64,000 nt of DNA from JAWKHR01 sp041394725. GTDB taxonomy: Bacteria; Acidobacteriota; Vicinamibacteria; Vicinamibacterales; SCN-69-37. Positions 42,148-52,926 of the stretch are shown here, piece after piece. Position numbers and translations under genes: made by a program. The stretch spans positions 1 to 64,000 of the forward strand of contig JAWKHR010000018.1 of NCBI GenBank assembly GCA_041394725.1, written 5' to 3'. Numbering within the stretch: the first letter of the stretch is position 1; each line of letters starts with the position of its first letter. The notes beneath the pieces are model-generated. The model saw nothing but the letters and a program-made list of their open reading frames with translations, was not told where the DNA came from and made no database searches.

Positions 42148-43866
42148 ATGCCGCACATGCGATTCGCCGAACCGCTCCGAGCCCTCCAGACCCTGCGGCC
42201 GCTCCGCCCCATCGCCGGCGCAGGCGCCCTGGCCCTCGCCCTGGCCGCCCTCGCGACGACCGCCGCCGGCCGGCAGGCCGCCGGCCCCGGCCCGTGGTTC
42301 GAGGTCGAGTTCCCGGCGGCCGCCCGGGCCGAGCCCGTGACCGGCCGCGTCTACGTGGCCATCAGCCGGCCCGGGGAATCCCGAACCCCGATCCAGCAGG
42401 CCAGCCCGACCGGCGCCCCCCTGTTCTCGGTGCCCGTCGAGGCCCTGGCCCCTGGCCAGCCAGCCCGCATCGGACCGGCCGCCTTCGGCCACCCCGTCCA
42501 GAGCCTCCGCGACCTTCCCGCCGGCGACTACGTCGTCCAGCCCTTCGTGAACGTCTACACGAAGTTCGAGCGGGCGGACGGGCACACCGTCTGGCTCCAC
42601 ATGGATCAGTGGGAAGGGCAGGACTGGAAGCGGTCGCCCGGCAACCTGTTCGGCGCGCCGGTGACCGTCCACCTCGACCCGGCCTCCCCCGCGCCGATCC
42701 GCCTGACCGCCGACCAGGTCATCCCCCCGGTGACGGTGCCGCCGGACACCGAGTTCGTCAAGCGGATCCGGATCCAGAGCGACATCCTCACGAAGTGGTG
42801 GGGCCACCCGATCTACCTCGGGGCCACCGTGCTGCTGCCGAAGGGCTTCGCGGACCACCCGGACGCCCGGTATCCGGTCGTGTATTCCCAGGGCCACTTC
42901 TCGCTCGGAGCGCCGGGGGGCTTCGGGCGCGACCAGGACTTCACGGCGTACTGGCAGGCCGACGACACGCCGCGGATGCTCTACGTCACGCTGCAGCACC
43001 CGTCGCCGTACTACGACGACTCCTACGGCGTGAACTCCGAGAACAACGGCCCCTACGGCGACGCGATCACCCGGGAGCTGCTGCCGGAGGTCGAACGGCG
43101 CTTCCGCGCGATCGGCCAGCCGTGGGCGCGCGTCCTGACCGGCGGATCGACCGGCGGCTGGATCGCGGTGGCGCACCAGGTGTTCTACCCCGATCTCTAC
43201 GGCGGCACGTTCGCGCTCTGCCCCGACTCGGTGGACTTCCGCTACCACCAGATCGTCAACGTCTACGACGACGCCAACGCCTACTGGATCGATCGGGGCT
43301 GGATGAGGGTGGAGCGCCCGAACCAGCGCCGGCCGGACGGCAACATCCAGTCGATGATGAAGGACGAGAACTGGTACGAGCTGGTCGTCGGCGACCGGTC
43401 TCGATCGGGCGGCCAGTGGGACATCTGGGAGGCGACCTACTCGCCCGTCGGCCCGGACGGCTATCCCCGGCGGATCTGGGACAAGCGCACGGGCGAGATC
43501 GACCACGAGGTGGCCGCCTACTGGAAGGCGCACTACGACCTGCGGAACATCCTGGAGACGAACTGGACGACGCTCGGCCCGAAGGTCGCGCACAAGCTGC
43601 ACGTCTACATCGGCGACATGGACTCGTACTACCTGAACATGGGCGTCCGCGAGCTCGACGAGTTCCTCCGCGAGCGCGCGGTGGATCCGCCGTTCACGGG
43701 CGAGGTCGTCTTCCAGCCGATGGCGCCGCACTGCTGGGGACCACGGGGCGCTGACCTGATGGGGCGGATCGCCGCGCACGTGCTGCGCTACGCGCCGGCC
43801 GGCGCGGACGTGCGGAGCTGGCGCTCCCCTGGCCGGGACCGCCCGGTCACTTCGAGCGGGCGTTGA
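42148..43866 (+). CDS. Secreted esterase, alpha/beta-hydrolase fold (putative esterase family)
   Basis: 572 residues; the ATG three codons in (42157) is equally possible. Signal peptide about residues 20-42 (GAGALALALAALATTAAG). The first ~210 residues form a beta-rich domain without a recognised name. The hydrolase part begins near residue 215 (IYLGATVLLPKGFADHP). The nucleophile elbow is GGSTGGW with Ser near residue 334, and PHCWG near residue 528 may carry the His of the triad; the acid is uncertain. Closest in style to Fes/FrmB-like 'putative esterase' proteins. Convergent with the gene at 43847: the two coding ends overlap by 20 bp. It starts the accessory block after the ribosomal promoter, on the opposite strand. 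Confidence 0.75.
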   Translation: MPHMRFAEPLRALQTLRPLRPIAGAGALALALAALATTAAGRQAAGPGPWFEVEFPAAARAEPVTGRVYVAISRPGESRTPIQQASPTGAPLFSVPVEALAPGQPARIGPAAFGHPVQSLRDLPAGDYVVQPFVNVYTKFERADGHTVWLHMDQWEGQDWKRSPGNLFGAPVTVHLDPASPAPIRLTADQVIPPVTVPPDTEFVKRIRIQSDILTKWWGHPIYLGATVLLPKGFADHPDARYPVVYSQGHFSLGAPGGFGRDQDFTAYWQADDTPRMLYVTLQHPSPYYDDSYGVNSENNGPYGDAITRELLPEVERRFRAIGQPWARVLTGGSTGGWIAVAHQVFYPDLYGGTFALCPDSVDFRYHQIVNVYDDANAYWIDRGWMRVERPNQRRPDGNIQSMMKDENWYELVVGDRSRSGGQWDIWEATYSPVGPDGYPRRIWDKRTGEIDHEVAAYWKAHYDLRNILETNWTTLGPKVAHKLHVYIGDMDSYYLNMGVRELDEFLRERAVDPPFTGEVVFQPMAPHCWGPRGADLMGRIAAHVLRYAPAGADVRSWRSPGRDRPVTSSGR

Positions 43867-45085
43867 CGTCGAAGTAGCTGCGGATGCGTCCGGCCTTGTA
43901 GTCGGCGACGAGCGCGGCGATGGGATCGAGCGCGCTCGCACGGCCGTCGCTCCACTGGTAGGGCCCGCGGTAGCCGTAGCGGCTCGAGACGGAGCGGATG
44001 AACACGCTCTTCTCGTCCACGGGCAGCGTCGCCACGTTGGCCGCGAACGCGTCCCACAGGTTGTCCTGGAAGAGGTACTGCTCGACGTTCGAAACGTAGA
44101 ACGCCGAGACGACCGCGTCGTGCTCTCGGATGTACTGGCCCACCGCGCGGAGCGCCTTCGGGCCCGCGAAGTTGCCGACGACGGGCACGATCAGGTTGCG
44201 CTCCTCGAGGCCCTTGACGTACTTGAAGTTGGCCTCGCTCGCCAGGTAGCTGCGCGCCTCCCCCTCCCAGTCCGTCTGCATCATCATCTCCTCGTAGGTC
44301 GGGAAGTTGCTGAAGCCGCGTCCGCCGAACCCGCGCTGGTTGCTGCTCGAGTAGCGGATGCCGGGACCGTCCCAGAAGAAGGCGTAGTAGATCTCCTCCA
44401 GGTGCTGCAGGTCTGAGGGCGTGAGCGGGAAGCCGCGCGTCTTGACGAGGTGCGCTTTGATGGCCGAAAGGTTGTCCTGGTACCGCTTCTGGTACTCCTC
44501 GTCGCTCAGCCGGATCCTGTCGAACGCCGTGAAGATCTCGGCCACGGTCGCGTCCGGCCTCAGCCCCTCGGGCCGCGTCTTCGAGAAGAGCCGGGCGACG
44601 AAATCGGCCCGGTCCGTCGAGAGCTCGAAGATCGCCTTGTACATCAGGTGCTGCAGCAGGTTGCCGCGGCGGATGTCCACGATGAACGCCATCGCCGGCT
44701 GCGTCGCGATCATGTAGGTGAAGTTCTGGTCGGGCGCGACCCCCAGGTAGACCTGGCCCTGCCGCGCCGCCTGCTGCAGCGCGGGGATCACGTACTCGTA
44801 GGTGTGCTCGTTGGAGACGAGGTTCTCGGAGCGGAAGAACCCGTCGGGCTCTGACAGCGCCGTGGACAGGCGCCAGAACTCCTGGTTGCTCAGGCGCGAC
44901 GGCAGGCTGGTGGCCGCCGCCGGTGTCCCGGCGAGCCCGGCCGGCGCCGCGGGCGCCCCGGAGAACCCGGACCGCGCGGGTGCGGCGGCCACGCCACGCG
45001 TGAACGGCGTGGCGGGCGCGAACGGCGCGGACGGCGCCAGCCACAGCAGCAGCAGGACGAACGGAACGACGCGACGCCGGATCAT
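43847..45085 (-). CDS. Exported Rossmann-like family protein, paralogue 1 of 3
   Basis: 412 residues from ATG 45085. Signal peptide MIRRRVVPFVLLLLWLAPSA, then a low-complexity Ala/Pro segment. The conserved core has YLGVAPDQNFTYMIA followed by AFIVDIRRGN, a beta-loop-alpha-beta-Asp pattern like motifs I and II of class I methyltransferases and spermidine synthases, then HLMYKAIFELSTDR. The C-terminal core has VVGNFAGPKALRAVG and AFYVSNVEQYLFQD. I do not recognise a characterised family; it may belong to a family I vaguely recall under a Leptospira locus name (LIC_10091), unverified. Last gene of a probable operon with two paralogues and an MFS-spermidine synthase fusion. Function unknown. Confidence 0.8.
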   Translation of the reverse strand: MIRRRVVPFVLLLLWLAPSAPFAPATPFTRGVAAAPARSGFSGAPAAPAGLAGTPAAATSLPSRLSNQEFWRLSTALSEPDGFFRSENLVSNEHTYEYVIPALQQAARQGQVYLGVAPDQNFTYMIATQPAMAFIVDIRRGNLLQHLMYKAIFELSTDRADFVARLFSKTRPEGLRPDATVAEIFTAFDRIRLSDEEYQKRYQDNLSAIKAHLVKTRGFPLTPSDLQHLEEIYYAFFWDGPGIRYSSSNQRGFGGRGFSNFPTYEEMMMQTDWEGEARSYLASEANFKYVKGLEERNLIVPVVGNFAGPKALRAVGQYIREHDAVVSAFYVSNVEQYLFQDNLWDAFAANVATLPVDEKSVFIRSVSSRYGYRGPYQWSDGRASALDPIAALVADYKAGRIRSYFDVNARSK

Positions 45086-45119
45086 GGAATTCCCCACCTG
45101 CGGGCCCAGACCGCGGCCC

Positions 45120-46262
45120 TCAACGAGTATGCATCGTCACGTCCCAGTATGACGTGATCCGGCCCGCGGCGAAGTCGGCCATCAGCCCGGGCATCGAATC
45201 CAGCTTGGTCACCGAGCGCGACCCGACCGGCGAATCGCAGGTGTTGAAACAGGAGCGGATGAACGTGCTGGACTCGCCGAGCGGAAGCGCCATGACGTTG
45301 CGCGCGAACTCCCCCCAGATCCGGTCCTGGAAGAGGTACTGCTCCACGTTGGACGTGTAGAACGCGGTCACGGTCGCGCCCCGGTCCCGGAGGTAGGCGC
45401 CGACGGCGCGCAGGGCCTTCGGGCCCGCGAAGTTGCCGACGAGCGGCACGATGAGGTTGGCGCGCTGCATCGCCCGGACGGCCTGGTAGGCCTCGTCCGA
45501 CGCCAGGTACGCCCGGTGGTGGCCCTCGCCGTCGGTCGCGACCTGCAGGGCCTGGAAGCTCGGGTAGCGCGGATTGCGGCGCGCGAACATCCCGCCGCCG
45601 GCGTTCGAGTACGCCAGGAAGGGCCCGGCCGCGAAGAAGCTGCTGTAGACGTACTCGATGCCCTCGCGATCCCCGCGGGCGAGGCGGAAGCCGTGCACCT
45701 CGGTGAGCTGCCGGTAGATGGCCTGGAGGTTGTCCTCGTAGGCCTGCCGGTCCGGTCGCGCGTTGACGAAGGCGTCGAACAGCTCGCCCGGCGGCACGTC
45801 CCGCCCGACACCGTCCGGGGCCGGTCGGGAAAACAGCTTCGAGAGGAACGTCGCCCGGTCCTCCGACAGCTCGAACAACGCCTTGTACATGAGGTGGGCG
45901 TGCAGGTTCCCGCGCCGGATGTCCACGATGAAGGCGAGCTTCGGCCGCAGCGCCGCGAGGTAGGTGAAGTTCTGGTCGGGGCCGACGCCGAGGTAGACGC
46001 CGCCGGGCCGGACGATGCGCGTGAGCTCGGGGATGACGTGCTGGAACGTGTCCTCGTTCGAAACGAGGTTGTCCGAGCGGAAGAACCCGCCGGCTTCCGA
46101 GTAGTCCTCGACGAGCGCCCAGAACTCGCGGTCGGTGAGCGCGCCGGGCAGGTCGAGGACGGTCGCCGAAATCGACTGCGTCCACACCCAGACCGACAGC
46201 GCCAGCACCAGGACGAGCGGTGGTGCCGCCAGGAGCAGACGCCGGCGGGTCGTGTCGGTCAT
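45120..46262 (-). CDS. Exported Rossmann-like family protein, paralogue 2 of 3
   Basis: 380 residues from ATG 46262. The N-terminus is a membrane anchor (LLLAAPPLVLVLALSVWVW) with no clear cleavage site. Same core as its neighbours: FFRSDNLVSNEDTFQHVIP, YLGVGPDQNFTYLAALRPK, AFIVDIRRGNLHAHLMYKAL, then VPLVGNFAGPKALRAVGAYL and AFYTSNVEQYLFQD. It ends with a segment containing RSCFNTCDSP, a Cys pair absent from the other two. The Gly-rich loop reads GVGP in place of the GxGxG of usual SAM-binding sites. Gaps of 34 and 64 bp to the flanking paralogues suggest one transcript. Confidence 0.8.
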   Translation of the reverse strand: MTDTTRRRLLLAAPPLVLVLALSVWVWTQSISATVLDLPGALTDREFWALVEDYSEAGGFFRSDNLVSNEDTFQHVIPELTRIVRPGGVYLGVGPDQNFTYLAALRPKLAFIVDIRRGNLHAHLMYKALFELSEDRATFLSKLFSRPAPDGVGRDVPPGELFDAFVNARPDRQAYEDNLQAIYRQLTEVHGFRLARGDREGIEYVYSSFFAAGPFLAYSNAGGGMFARRNPRYPSFQALQVATDGEGHHRAYLASDEAYQAVRAMQRANLIVPLVGNFAGPKALRAVGAYLRDRGATVTAFYTSNVEQYLFQDRIWGEFARNVMALPLGESSTFIRSCFNTCDSPVGSRSVTKLDSMPGLMADFAAGRITSYWDVTMHTR

Positions 46263-46326
46263 GCGTGCCATTCAACCCCGCGGAACGAGCCCCCGCCGCC
46301 CGGCGCTGGCGGCGGCCCGGCAACGG

Positions 46327-47508
46327 TCAGCGGCCGGGCGGACTCCCAGGGCCGCCGACGGGGACGGACGGACCACAGCCCTTCGTCTCGGCCGCCATGC
46401 CGCCGAGCGAGTTGACCAGGCCGCCGCCCCCGCCGCCGAACGAGCGGTTCTGCGACGACCGGATGAACGTGCTCCGCTCATCGAGCGGCATCGTCGCGAC
46501 GTTCGCGCAGAACGCGCGCCAGACGCCCTGCTGGTTCAGGTACTGCTCGACGTTGGACAGGTAGAAGGCCGAGACCGTCGAGCCGTGATCGCGGATGTAG
46601 CGTCCCACCGATCGGAGCGCCTTCGGCCCCGCGAAATTGCCGACGACCGGGACGACCAGGTTCCGCTCTTCCAGGCGCTTGAGGGTGCGGAAGGCCGCGT
46701 CGCTGGCCAGAAAGCTCCGCGCGGCGCCGCGCTGGTCGGTCGCGGTCATCAGGTCGTAATAGCTGGCCATGTTGCTGCGGCCGAACCCGCGGCCCGACGA
46801 CGAGTTGTACGTGAGCGGCGGCCCGTACCAGTAGAAGTAGTAGTAGACGTTGTCGATGATCGCCCGCTGGTCCCGCTCGGAGAGCGGGATGTGGTGCGTC
46901 TTCGTCAACAGGTCGAGGATGTCCTGGCTGTTCTGCTTGAAGGCGGCCTCGCCGCTCGTGTCGACCTGCGCGTAGGCGTCGAAGATCTCCTGCGCCGAGG
47001 AGTCCCGGGTCAGCGACGCGGGGCGCGGCTTGGTGAACAGCCGCGAGACGAACTCGGCGCGGTCGTTCGAGAGTTCGAAGAGCGCCTTGTACATCAGCTG
47101 CGTGTGCAGGTTGCCGCGCCGGATGTCGGTGATGAAGACCATCCGTGGCTCGAGCGCGGCGATGTAGGTGAAGTTCTGTTCCGGACCGACGCCGAGGTAC
47201 ACCGCGCCCTTGCGGCTGCGCGCCAGCAGGTCGTCGAGCGTGTACTGGAACCAGATTTCGTTCGAGACGAGGTTGTCGGATCGGAACTCGCCGTCCGCCT
47301 CGGAGAGTTCCTGGCTGAGCGCCCAGAAGGCCTCGTCGGTGAGGCGGTCCGGCAGGGGGTCGGCGACCGCGCGCCCGGCGTGGCTGGCAACCCGGCGCCT
47401 GGCAGGCCGGCGGCCGGCCGGCGGCGCGGCGCGGACGACGGGCGCCAGGCCGGCGAGCGCGATGGCCGCGACGAGACCTGCGGCAAGGGCGGCAGCGCGT
47501 CGTGTCAT
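46327..47508 (-). CDS. Exported Rossmann-like family protein, paralogue 3 of 3
   Basis: 393 residues. Signal peptide to about residue 28 (LAAGLVAAIALAGLAPVVRA), Arg/Ala-rich linker, then the core: LTDEAFWALSQELSEADGEF, FRSDNLVSNE, YLGVGPEQNFTY at residues 104-115 and FITDIRRGN at 125-133. VVGNFAGPKALRSVG and AFYLSNVEQYLNQQ follow near residues 270-310. The C-terminal 25 residues are Gly-rich. First of the three paralogues after the MFS-spermidine synthase gene (65-bp gap), in the same direction. All three carry export signals, which is odd for a fold that normally binds SAM in the cytoplasm. Confidence 0.8.
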   Translation of the reverse strand: MTRRAAALAAGLVAAIALAGLAPVVRAAPPAGRRPARRRVASHAGRAVADPLPDRLTDEAFWALSQELSEADGEFRSDNLVSNEIWFQYTLDDLLARSRKGAVYLGVGPEQNFTYIAALEPRMVFITDIRRGNLHTQLMYKALFELSNDRAEFVSRLFTKPRPASLTRDSSAQEIFDAYAQVDTSGEAAFKQNSQDILDLLTKTHHIPLSERDQRAIIDNVYYYFYWYGPPLTYNSSSGRGFGRSNMASYYDLMTATDQRGAARSFLASDAAFRTLKRLEERNLVVPVVGNFAGPKALRSVGRYIRDHGSTVSAFYLSNVEQYLNQQGVWRAFCANVATMPLDERSTFIRSSQNRSFGGGGGGLVNSLGGMAAETKGCGPSVPVGGPGSPPGR

Positions 47509-47573
47509 GGTCGTGTGCGGCCCATGGTACTACGGCTCCGCCCCCGGCCGACTCCGGGGGCGGGCCGGTCGGC

Positions 47574-50003
47574 CTACCGGCCGAGGCCGCGCGCGATGCC
47601 GGCGCGCAGCGCCTCGAGCTTCTCCGGCGACCCGGTGAACATGCCCTCCGGGTAGCGCGCGTAGCTGATCATCCCGGCGTAGATGGGCCCGCTCTCGTAG
47701 AGGTTCAGGCCCAGCCCAGCGAGGTACTGCAGGCGCAGGTTGCGGTCGCGGTTGATCGACGCGTCCTTCGTCCAGGGCGCCAGGTCGGCGGGCGATCCGG
47801 CGTAGTTCGAGAACAGGTCCACCGCGTTGTAGATGCCGATCTCGCGGAGCGACTGCGCCACCTGGGCGTACTCGGGGCTCTCGAGCTTCGCGTCGATCTC
47901 GTCGAGGTCGATGTGGATCGGCTCCACCTGGCCCACGAGCACCAGGTCGTAGCCCTGGCCGTTGTTGGTGTTGCCGAGGATCATCGAGTTCGGGAACGCC
48001 TTGAAGAACGTCGCGATCTCGCTCTTGGCCGCCTCGGTGTTGCTCTCGTAGAGCTGCACGAACAGCGTGACCACGCCGCCCGGGTTCAGGTGGCGCTTGG
48101 CGACCTCGAAGAACTCCTCGGTGTAGAGCGAGGCCGCGCCCTTGACCCACGGGTCCAGCGGGTCGGACGTGATCGCGTCGAACATCTGGTCGGTCGTGAG
48201 CAGGAAGTGCCTGGCGTCGTCGATGTGGACGGTGACCTTCGGGTTGTCCACGACCTCGTAGTTGTGCTCACCGAAGTACTTGGAGACCGAGGCCGGCACG
48301 AGCGGCTCGATCTCGGCGATCGTCATCGTCTTCACGGCCGGGCCGATCGACACGGCGCCGGCGGTCACGCCCGCGCCGCAGCCGATGACGAGCGCGTTCG
48401 ACGGCGCCTTCGGCAGCAGGTGGGTGACGTGGCCGAGCATGCGCTGCAGGCGCATGTCCTGCGGCTCGCTCGACGCCTGGACCTTGCCGGCGTTGTGGTA
48501 GTTGCGCACGCCGTTGGACATCTCGGAGACGGCGACGAACGCGTTGAGGCCCTCACCCACGTAGATGATGTTGCTCAGGCCGACCCACGTCGCCGCGTAG
48601 CGCCCGTAGGCGACGAGGATGCCCGGCACGGGCGGCACGCTGCGCGAGATCAGCCCGGCCGCGGCGGTCGCGATCACCAGCACGATGGTCCCCGCCCAGC
48701 GCGGGCTGGCCGCCTTGCCGCCCTCGCCCGCGACGACCGGCGCCAGCATGATCAGGCCGGCCAGCGCCGAGACCACGATCAGCACCATCTGCGACATCTG
48801 CGTGCCGAGCGTGACGACCATCAGCAGGCCGCAGCCGAGCGAGCCCACGATCGCGCCGACCGTGTTGGCCGCGTAGACCGCGCCGACGAGCCGGCCCGGG
48901 TCCTGGCCGCGCTCGGCCACGGCGGCCAGCGCCAGCGGGAAGCTCGCGCCCCAGAGGATCGACCCGGGCAGCACCACCCACAGGCACCGCACCATGTCGA
49001 GCTGGAAGTTGTACCAGATGCTCGACGTGATCGACGGGTTGATCGGCCAGTACGGCAGCGAGTCGGTGAGCATGTAGGCCGCCCAGCCGAGCGCGCCGCA
49101 GAGTGCCATCTGACACCAGCCGAGCGCCGCGCGCGGGTTGACGTCCGTGCGCGCGATCGCCGCGCCGAGCGAGCTGCCGATGCCGAGGCCGAAGAGGAAG
49201 ACGCCCAGGATGAGCGAGAAGGTGTAGACCGTCGCGCCGAAGAGGAGCGACAGCAGCCGCGTCCAGAGCACCTGCGCGGAGAGCGCCGTGAAGCCCGAGA
49301 CCGCGATCACGAAGTAGACCGAGCGCGCGCCCGGCGCCGCCACCACGTCCTCGCTGACCTCCTCGGGCGGCGTGAACGTGGACCGCGAGGCCACCAGCAG
49401 GCCGACGATCGCGACCGTCGCGTTGAGCGCCACCGCGACGAAGGTGGTGAACACCTGGTCGTGCACCCGCAGCAGGTAGAAGCCCGCGAGCAGGCTGCCG
49501 ACGACCGCGCCGCCGATGTTGCCGCCGTAGAAGAAGCCCAGCCAGCCGATGCCCTCCGGCGTCGTCTTCACCCACCGCGACATCGCCGGCAGCGTCGCGC
49601 CCATCATCAGCGTGGGCGGCAGCAGGCAGATCGACGCGATGATCGCGCGCAGCACGATCGAGCCGTGGCCAATCGAGGTGTAGAGGCCGTTGACGAGCGG
49701 CATGCCGAACAGGAGCAGCAGCCCCATCACACCGATCCCCGCCTCGAGGAAGGCGTAGACCCGCATGGGGTGGTGCCGCCGGTCGATGTAGCGCGGCAGC
49801 AGGTAGCTGCCGAGGCACATGCCGCCCATGAACGTACCGAGCAGCACGCCCAGGGACACCGCCGACGAGCCGATCACGAGCTGCAGGAGCTGGAACCAGA
49901 CGACCTCGTAGATCAGGGCCGCGCACCCGCTGCCCACGAACAGCAGCAGGAGCACGGACAGGTACTGATTGGGCGTCTCGGATTGGGCTACACGGTCGTT
50001 CAT
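47574..50003 (-). CDS. Fused MFS-type transporter and spermidine synthase-like protein
   Basis: 809 residues. Residues ~15-480 hold about 12-14 hydrophobic helices in two halves (FVGSGCAALIYEVVWFQLLQ at the first helix and VSGFTALSAQVLWTRLLSLL near the start of the second half show the internal duplication typical of this family). From about 500 a spermidine synthase-type domain follows: ALVIGCGAGVTAGAV (near residue 541), the acidic EIEPLV, DDARHFL (near 598) and TSDPLDPWVKGAASLYTEEF, close to the usual gate region. The catalytic Asp of true aminopropyltransferases aligns with SDPLDP. Such fusions are common but uncharacterised. Probable first gene of the operon with the three exported paralogues. 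The 266 bp between it and the DinB-like gene hold nothing recognisable. Confidence 0.87.
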   Translation of the reverse strand: MNDRVAQSETPNQYLSVLLLLFVGSGCAALIYEVVWFQLLQLVIGSSAVSLGVLLGTFMGGMCLGSYLLPRYIDRRHHPMRVYAFLEAGIGVMGLLLLFGMPLVNGLYTSIGHGSIVLRAIIASICLLPPTLMMGATLPAMSRWVKTTPEGIGWLGFFYGGNIGGAVVGSLLAGFYLLRVHDQVFTTFVAVALNATVAIVGLLVASRSTFTPPEEVSEDVVAAPGARSVYFVIAVSGFTALSAQVLWTRLLSLLFGATVYTFSLILGVFLFGLGIGSSLGAAIARTDVNPRAALGWCQMALCGALGWAAYMLTDSLPYWPINPSITSSIWYNFQLDMVRCLWVVLPGSILWGASFPLALAAVAERGQDPGRLVGAVYAANTVGAIVGSLGCGLLMVVTLGTQMSQMVLIVVSALAGLIMLAPVVAGEGGKAASPRWAGTIVLVIATAAAGLISRSVPPVPGILVAYGRYAATWVGLSNIIYVGEGLNAFVAVSEMSNGVRNYHNAGKVQASSEPQDMRLQRMLGHVTHLLPKAPSNALVIGCGAGVTAGAVSIGPAVKTMTIAEIEPLVPASVSKYFGEHNYEVVDNPKVTVHIDDARHFLLTTDQMFDAITSDPLDPWVKGAASLYTEEFFEVAKRHLNPGGVVTLFVQLYESNTEAAKSEIATFFKAFPNSMILGNTNNGQGYDLVLVGQVEPIHIDLDEIDAKLESPEYAQVAQSLREIGIYNAVDLFSNYAGSPADLAPWTKDASINRDRNLRLQYLAGLGLNLYESGPIYAGMISYARYPEGMFTGSPEKLEALRAGIARGLGR

Positions 50004-50269
50004 AGGTTCGGGAATCCTATACCAGTACTCGCGCCGTCCCCACCGGACGCGCGGGTCTTCACGGGGCCAGGAAACCAGGGGTGGTTCGGAGGCTGGTCGT
50101 GCGGACTTCGCTTCTTACGACGCGCCCGGGGGGTCCGTTCACCGCCGCCGGAACCTGACGCGGGTTTGTCACCGACCCCGCCCGGACCGGGCCGGAAGTC
50201 GAGCCCGGACGGCCCGTTCCGGAGGGCCAGCCGCCACCGTCCGGGGCCTCCCCCGGGTCACGGCCCGGG

Positions 50270-50761
50270 TCACCGCCGCGGGCGGATGAGCGCCTTGATC
50301 AGCTGGATCTGGCCCGCGTGGTAGAGGTCGTGCGCCGTCACCCCGGCAATCAAGTCGAGGTTCGTGAAGGCGCTGCCCTGGTTCCGGACCCGGAACCGGC
50401 GGGCCGGCAGGGTCGCGACGACATCGCGCAGGCGCCGGTGCTCGGCCGAGAGCAGCGCCAGATCCCGGCGCCACGCCGCCATCGTCCGCACCTCCGGCCG
50501 GGGGAAGAAGTTGGACCCGGCCAGGGGGAACGACCCGCGCTTCTCGCCCGTCAGCCGCCGCCGCACCGCGTACTTCCAGTAGGCGCAGTGGACGACCAGC
50601 TCCCAGATGTTGTGGCGGCCGGCCGCCGGCCGGCGCGACAGGTCGGCGAGCGTGAGGCCGCGAATCGCGCCCCGCAGGTTCGTGCCGTGCCAGGAGCGGC
50701 GATTGTAGGCCTGGTCCAGGGCGTCGAGCAGGTGCGCGCGCAGGTCGGAGGCGGGGCTCAT
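50270..50761 (-). CDS. DinB-like metal-binding four-helix protein
   Basis: 163 residues in the DinB/YfiT fold. The three expected metal-ligand histidines are H58 (in WELVVHCAYWKY), H144 and H148 (AHDLYHAGQIQLIKAL). The N-terminal helix contains LDALDQAYNRRSWHG. Members include thiol transferases (bacillithiol, mycothiol) and many of unknown role; nothing here decides between them. Eleven bp downstream of the VWFA-related gene on the same strand, so probably cotranscribed. Confidence 0.8.
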   Translation of the reverse strand: MSPASDLRAHLLDALDQAYNRRSWHGTNLRGAIRGLTLADLSRRPAAGRHNIWELVVHCAYWKYAVRRRLTGEKRGSFPLAGSNFFPRPEVRTMAAWRRDLALLSAEHRRLRDVVATLPARRFRVRNQGSAFTNLDLIAGVTAHDLYHAGQIQLIKALIRPRR

Positions 50762-50772
50762 GCGGGGCTCCC

Positions 50773-52911
<2,139 letters not shown>

Positions 52912-52926
52912 GGCCCTGAAACCAGC

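Noticed and set aside
50004..50269. Small open frames in the gap between the MFS fusion and the DinB-like gene
   Set aside because: No start with a ribosome site and no conserved features; GC-rich spacer only.
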